From Streptomyces sp. NBC_00464 (lineage in GTDB: Bacteria; Actinomycetota; Actinomycetes; Streptomycetales; Streptomycetaceae), in the NCBI RefSeq assembly GCF_036013915.1, contig NZ_CP107899.1, forward strand, positions 7,592,001 to 7,656,000: DNA of 64,000 nucleotides, given 5' to 3'. The notes beneath the pieces are model-generated. The model was not told the DNA's origin, made no database searches, and saw only the letters and a list, made by a program, of their open reading frames with translations. Positions 61,014 through 64,000 of the stretch are shown here, piece by piece (position 1 is the stretch's first letter; each line of letters begins with the position of its first letter). The position numbers and the translations under genes were made by a program.

Positions 61014-61949
61014 CTACCCCAGTGCACTGAGCGCCGGGACGAACGCCACCAGGAGCGGGATCGCCGGCAGGAGCGTGGCCGCCGCTGTCAGCCGCAGTCG
61101 ACGGCCCGTCGTGAGCCGGCCCGCAGGCGCCAGCAGCCGGTTCACCCGCAGCGGCATCTGCGCATCAGGCGTCGGGCAGGGGCCGAATACCCCGCGGTCC
61201 TCGTTGAGTTCGACCAGTGCCAGTGCGATCGTCAGCCGGCCGAAGCGCCGGGAAGCCATGTCGTCGGCGGCCAGTTCGACGAGCCGGTGCATCTCGCCGC
61301 GGAACGCCGCGAACACCGGAACCTGCGGAAACCCGGATGCCAGCGCCGCCGAGCAGTTGAGCAGCCAGTCGTGGCGTGCGTTCGCATGACCCTGCTCATG
61401 GGCGAGCACCGCGTCGAGCTGACGGCCTTTCAGTCGCCCCAGTGCGGCGGTGGTGATGACGAGCCGAGGCGCCGTGCCGGGCAGCCACCACGCGTCGGGG
61501 CGATCTCCCTCCAGCACCACCAGGCGACCGCTGCCGGGTTCCTCGCCGGGCATCAGCGGTGAACGCACCAGGAGTTCGGACCGCCGCTGCCTGCGCTCCA
61601 GGCGCACGCGGCGGATCTCGCGGGTCAGCATCGCGGCCGTCCATACGCCCCCGAGGGCCAGGAGCACGGCCATCACGGCCGACCACGGTCCGTAGGCCGC
61701 GAGCGCATAGGCCTCGACGACGGCGTGCGGGGCGGGCGCGAACACATGGCCGCGCACCGCCTGCCAGGCCGCGGCCGCGCTGAACGTCATCGACAGCCCG
61801 AACGACAGCAGCACACCGGCCACCACGCACTGCCAGACCCACAGCGCCACCACAGGCTCGCGCTCCGGCCATTCGGCCCGCGCCATCAGCCGCGGGGTCA
61901 CGACGGCGGCCAGTGCACCGAGCAGCAGCAGCGCGAGGGAGACCAACAT
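61014..61949 (-). CDS. M56-family zinc metallopeptidase (BlaR1/MecR1-like)
   Basis: 311 aa. Four hydrophobic segments (about 1-20, 33-60, 80-110 and C-terminal 285-308). Zinc site HEQGH in LDAVLAHEQGHANARHDW, with E-x-x-A-D in LVELAADDMASRR as third-ligand region. No beta-lactam sensor domain is attached. BlaR1-like proteins usually sit beside a BlaI/MecI repressor that they cleave, but none is adjacent. Upstream on the same strand is a DUF5134 protein. Confidence 0.92.
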   Translation of the reverse strand: MLVSLALLLLGALAAVVTPRLMARAEWPEREPVVALWVWQCVVAGVLLSFGLSMTFSAAAAWQAVRGHVFAPAPHAVVEAYALAAYGPWSAVMAVLLALGGVWTAAMLTREIRRVRLERRQRRSELLVRSPLMPGEEPGSGRLVVLEGDRPDAWWLPGTAPRLVITTAALGRLKGRQLDAVLAHEQGHANARHDWLLNCSAALASGFPQVPVFAAFRGEMHRLVELAADDMASRRFGRLTIALALVELNEDRGVFGPCPTPDAQMPLRVNRLLAPAGRLTTGRRLRLTAAATLLPAIPLLVAFVPALSALG

Positions 61950-62035
61950 GGCTTCAGCCTATGAGCGGCACGGCACGCACGGGTATGGCTGCGCTCAGCA
62001 AGTGACGTACGCCACGGTTTGCGGGGCCCCTTGTC

Positions 62036-62626
62036 TCAGACGGTGAGCAGCATGGCGAACATGGCTATCCCCATGGTCAGCCGGCAGGCCAGCGCCAGCT
62101 CCGGCCGCGCCCCCCAGCCGCCCGCCGACGGCCCGCCGACCATGGCCCCGCCCCCGGCCGTCGCCGCAGTCACGGGTATCAGCCGGGCGCCGGAGCGCAG
62201 CACGTACGCGGCGTAGTAGGCGAGGAGCAGCCCGGTCAGCAGGGGAACGCCTCCTGCGGAGGCCATGGCGTGCGACGCATGGCCGCTGTGCCCCGCCCCG
62301 CCGGGCCGCGCCATGACGACGGACATGTAGACCATCGCCGACGAGCCGACCAGGTGGTGCAGATGGTGACCGCTGCGGCGCGAGAACCAGAGGGCGCGCA
62401 ACGCGGCAACCCCGAACAGGACCGCGTACAACGCCCATCCCCACGCGGGCGGTGCGACGACGGCGGCCGGCACCGCCATCGCGGCCATGGAGAAGCCCAT
62501 CAGCGCCTCCGCGCGCGCTGTCCTGCGCTCCTCACCGCTCCCGCCGTGGGCCCGCAGCAGGCAGTACGCGCCCGTCACCGCGCACAACGCCATCAGCAGC
62601 CAGCCGGACATCGCAGGTCCGTGCAC
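62036..62626 (-). CDS. DUF5134 membrane protein
   Basis: 196 aa from GTG at 62626 (GGAGG 7 nt upstream; ATG at 62611 is an alternative). About six membrane helices; the His-rich middle (FSRRSGHHLHHLVGSSAMVYM and GGAGHSGHASHAMAS) suggests metal contact. Actinobacterial DUF5134 proteins are commonly encoded next to M56 peptidases, as here. Function unknown; copper handling is a guess from the Met/His content. Confidence 0.88.
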   Translation of the reverse strand: MHGPAMSGWLLMALCAVTGAYCLLRAHGGSGEERRTARAEALMGFSMAAMAVPAAVVAPPAWGWALYAVLFGVAALRALWFSRRSGHHLHHLVGSSAMVYMSVVMARPGGAGHSGHASHAMASAGGVPLLTGLLLAYYAAYVLRSGARLIPVTAATAGGGAMVGGPSAGGWGARPELALACRLTMGIAMFAMLLTV

Positions 62627-62866
62627 AGCGGAACCTCCCCCTGGGCGAACGACATCGCCGTCGTCTAGTCGATGCCCGCGGCCGGACGCCCGTACGCGGC
62701 GCACTGGGGTAAAGGGGGAGCGCGCGGCGGGAGTGAATCACAGAGCCGCAGCGCCGGCCCGCCGGGTTCCGGCTGCTCAGTGCACAGACCGGCGCCTGCC
62801 CCTGGACCAGCACCCGGGAGTTACGCTGCTGCCGCACGGCACAGCAGAGAAACGGAGAGCCTCACC

Positions 62867-63424
62867 ATGGACACCGCCCCGCCCCGCGACTCGGGCCAGC
62901 TGACCTTCCGCGACGCGACCGAAGCAGACGTGCCCGCGCTCGTGGAGCTGATCCAGTCCGCGTACCGCGGTGACTCCAGCCGTGCGGGATGGACCACCGA
63001 GGCGGACATCCTGCAGGGGCAGCGCACCGACCCGCAGGGCGTACGCGACGTGGTGGAGGACCCCGGCAGCCGGCTGCTCGTGGTGGAGCGCGACGGCGAG
63101 CCGGTCGCCTGCTGCCAGCTCGAACACCGGGGCGTAGCCGCGTACTTCGGAATGTTCGCGGTCCGCCCCTCGCTCCAGGGCGCGGGGCTCGGCAAGGTGA
63201 TCATCGCCGAGGCGGAGCGCACCGTCGGGGAGGGCTGGGGGGTGCGCGAGATGCACATGACCGTGATCTCGGTGCGTGACGAGCTGATCGCCTGGTACGA
63301 GCGCCGCGGTTATCGCCGTACGGGTCAGCTGAGCCCGTTCCCGTACGGCGACGAGCGCTTCGGTATCCCGCAGCGCGACGACCTCGCCTTCGAACTGCTG
63401 GTCAAGGACCTGCCCGAGAGCTGA
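62867..63424 (+). CDS. GNAT N-acetyltransferase
   Basis: 185 aa, ATG with GGAGAG 9 nt upstream. Complete GNAT fold: LTFRDATEADVPALVELIQSAYRG, LLVVERDGEPVACCQLE, AYFGMFAVRPSLQGAGLGKVIIAEAER (acetyl-CoA loop Q-G-A-G-L-G) and ELIAWYERRGYRRTG. The last ~25 residues (PFPYGDERFGIPQRDDLAFELLVKDL) are typical of a conserved actinobacterial and fungal branch. The acceptor is unknown. Confidence 0.94.
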   Translation: MDTAPPRDSGQLTFRDATEADVPALVELIQSAYRGDSSRAGWTTEADILQGQRTDPQGVRDVVEDPGSRLLVVERDGEPVACCQLEHRGVAAYFGMFAVRPSLQGAGLGKVIIAEAERTVGEGWGVREMHMTVISVRDELIAWYERRGYRRTGQLSPFPYGDERFGIPQRDDLAFELLVKDLPES

Positions 63425-63440
63425 CCCGGGACCCGGGGGG

Positions 63441-64000
63441 CTATGCGGTGAACCGGCCCGCGCGGCGGATCTCCGGGAAGTCGGTGGTCGCGCCGTCGAG
63501 CCCGAGCCCGCGGGCCAGCCGCAGATGGTCCTGGGTGTTCACCACCCAGCCGACCACCGTCAGCCCCTCTGCGTGGGCCCTCTCCACCAGTTCCAGTGTG
63601 ATCCGCCGGACGTTGAGTACCAGCCGGGTGGCGCGCACCGCCTTCGCGCGGTCCACCACGTCGTTGCCCCAGCGGCTGGCCACGAGGGCGGTCCGCACCC
63701 CCGGCACCAGCTGCGTGATCTCGGCGATCGCCTCGTCGTGGAACGAGATCACCTCGACCCGGTCGACGAGATCGCGCCGCCGCATCACCTCGGCCAGCGT
63801 GCGGGCGGCGGCCACGTCCTTGATCTCCGCCTGCAAGGGGGACCGCACTGCGTCGAGGACCTCCTCGAAGACCGGTACCCGCTCCCCCTGCCCGGCGTCG
63901 AGTTCGCGCAGCTCTGCCAGGGTCTTCTCGGCGATCGGGCCCTTGCCGTCGGTCGTCCGGTCCACCTCCGCGTCGTGCATGACGGCCAGGGCGCCGTCCT
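63441..64000 (-). CDS. Glycerophosphodiester phosphodiesterase, C-terminal part (5' end outside window)
   Basis: The frame is open to base 64000, giving the last ~186 residues. DGALAVMHDAEVDRTTDGKGPIAEKTLAELRELDAG contains the second catalytic His and the family loop; LQAEIKD carries a metal Glu; VEVISFHDEAIAEI, LTVVGWVVNT and LGLDGATTDFPE follow in barrel order. GDPDs cleave deacylated phospholipids to glycerol-3-phosphate and an alcohol. The N-terminal HRG motif is beyond the window. No signal peptide can be judged. Confidence 0.93.
   Translation of the reverse strand, partial: DGALAVMHDAEVDRTTDGKGPIAEKTLAELRELDAGQGERVPVFEEVLDAVRSPLQAEIKDVAAARTLAEVMRRRDLVDRVEVISFHDEAIAEITQLVPGVRTALVASRWGNDVVDRAKAVRATRLVLNVRRITLELVERAHAEGLTVVGWVVNTQDHLRLARGLGLDGATTDFPEIRRAGRFTA

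Noticed and set aside
1..64000. tRNA, rRNA, CRISPR arrays, complete insertion sequences or phage genes
   Set aside because: I read both strands for their usual marks (conserved tRNA arms, transposase or integrase motifs, regularly spaced repeats) and found none. A dedicated scan could still reveal a small RNA.

Overview
The window is a high-G+C actinobacterial chromosome segment, almost certainly from a Streptomyces. The evidence is strong G/C bias at codon third positions, frequent GTG and TTG starts, DasR-type and LacI-type operators, a Tat or lipoprotein signal on most extracellular proteins, and families typical of the genus (DUF1876, DUF5134, the DUF305/LVIVD pair, bxl-type xylobiose transport). 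No rRNA, tRNA, CRISPR array or complete insertion sequence was seen.

Layout. 1-13.8 kb is a mixed housekeeping and regulatory block: an aldo/keto reductase (cut by the window edge), a Ser/Thr kinase, an Lrp/AsnC regulator, an AA10 chitin-type LPMO with a DasR-like box, a FUSC membrane protein, an HxlR regulator divergent from an MFS exporter, a lactonase, a CbiX-like protein lacking the usual histidines, an N-acetylglucosamine-kinase-like protein, uracil-DNA glycosylase, a BNR-repeat protein and a GNAT enzyme. 13.8-28.1 kb is a coherent glucuronoxylan locus: a bxlR-type LacI repressor divergent from bxlE-F-G-A (xylobiose ABC importer and GH3 beta-xylosidase), then a GH10 xylanase, a glucarate-dehydratase-like enolase, a sodium/solute symporter and a Tat-exported GH115 alpha-glucuronidase. 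Matching CGAA-N3-TTCG palindromes precede bxlE and the xylanase, so one repressor may control both.

28.1-36.3 kb holds two small conserved proteins, an Old Yellow Enzyme, a GH92 alpha-mannosidase behind a large paired operator, and a secreted PA14-GH2-LamG protein. 36.5-40.4 kb looks like an inserted resistance patch: a decayed methyltransferase, a rifamycin-associated-element-like palindrome, a possible decayed glycosyltransferase start, an intact rifampin phosphotransferase (rph), a GNAT gene and a palindromic element. 40.5-53.6 kb is an arabinan or furanose locus: GH2-CBM42 and GH127 on the minus strand, divergent from a YtfQRT/YjfF-like furanose ABC importer, followed by its probable LacI regulator, an aldose 1-epimerase and a thioesterase. 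AACGTT-centred operators sit between the divergent arms.

53.6-64 kb returns to mixed genes: a YdeI-like protein, an ArsR regulator, an FprA-like ferredoxin/adrenodoxin reductase, a DUF305 lipoprotein divergent from an LVIVD-repeat protein, two small hypotheticals, a HAD hydrolase, a PAP2 phosphatase, an M56 metallopeptidase, DUF5134, a GNAT enzyme and a truncated glycerophosphodiester phosphodiesterase.

The most unusual structure is a family of three 166-180 bp CTAG-bounded palindromes (2029-2208, 5644-5811, 40249-40414). Their inner cores are similar, but their outer arms differ completely in sequence from copy to copy while staying self-complementary. Two of them supply the TAG stop codon of the adjacent gene.
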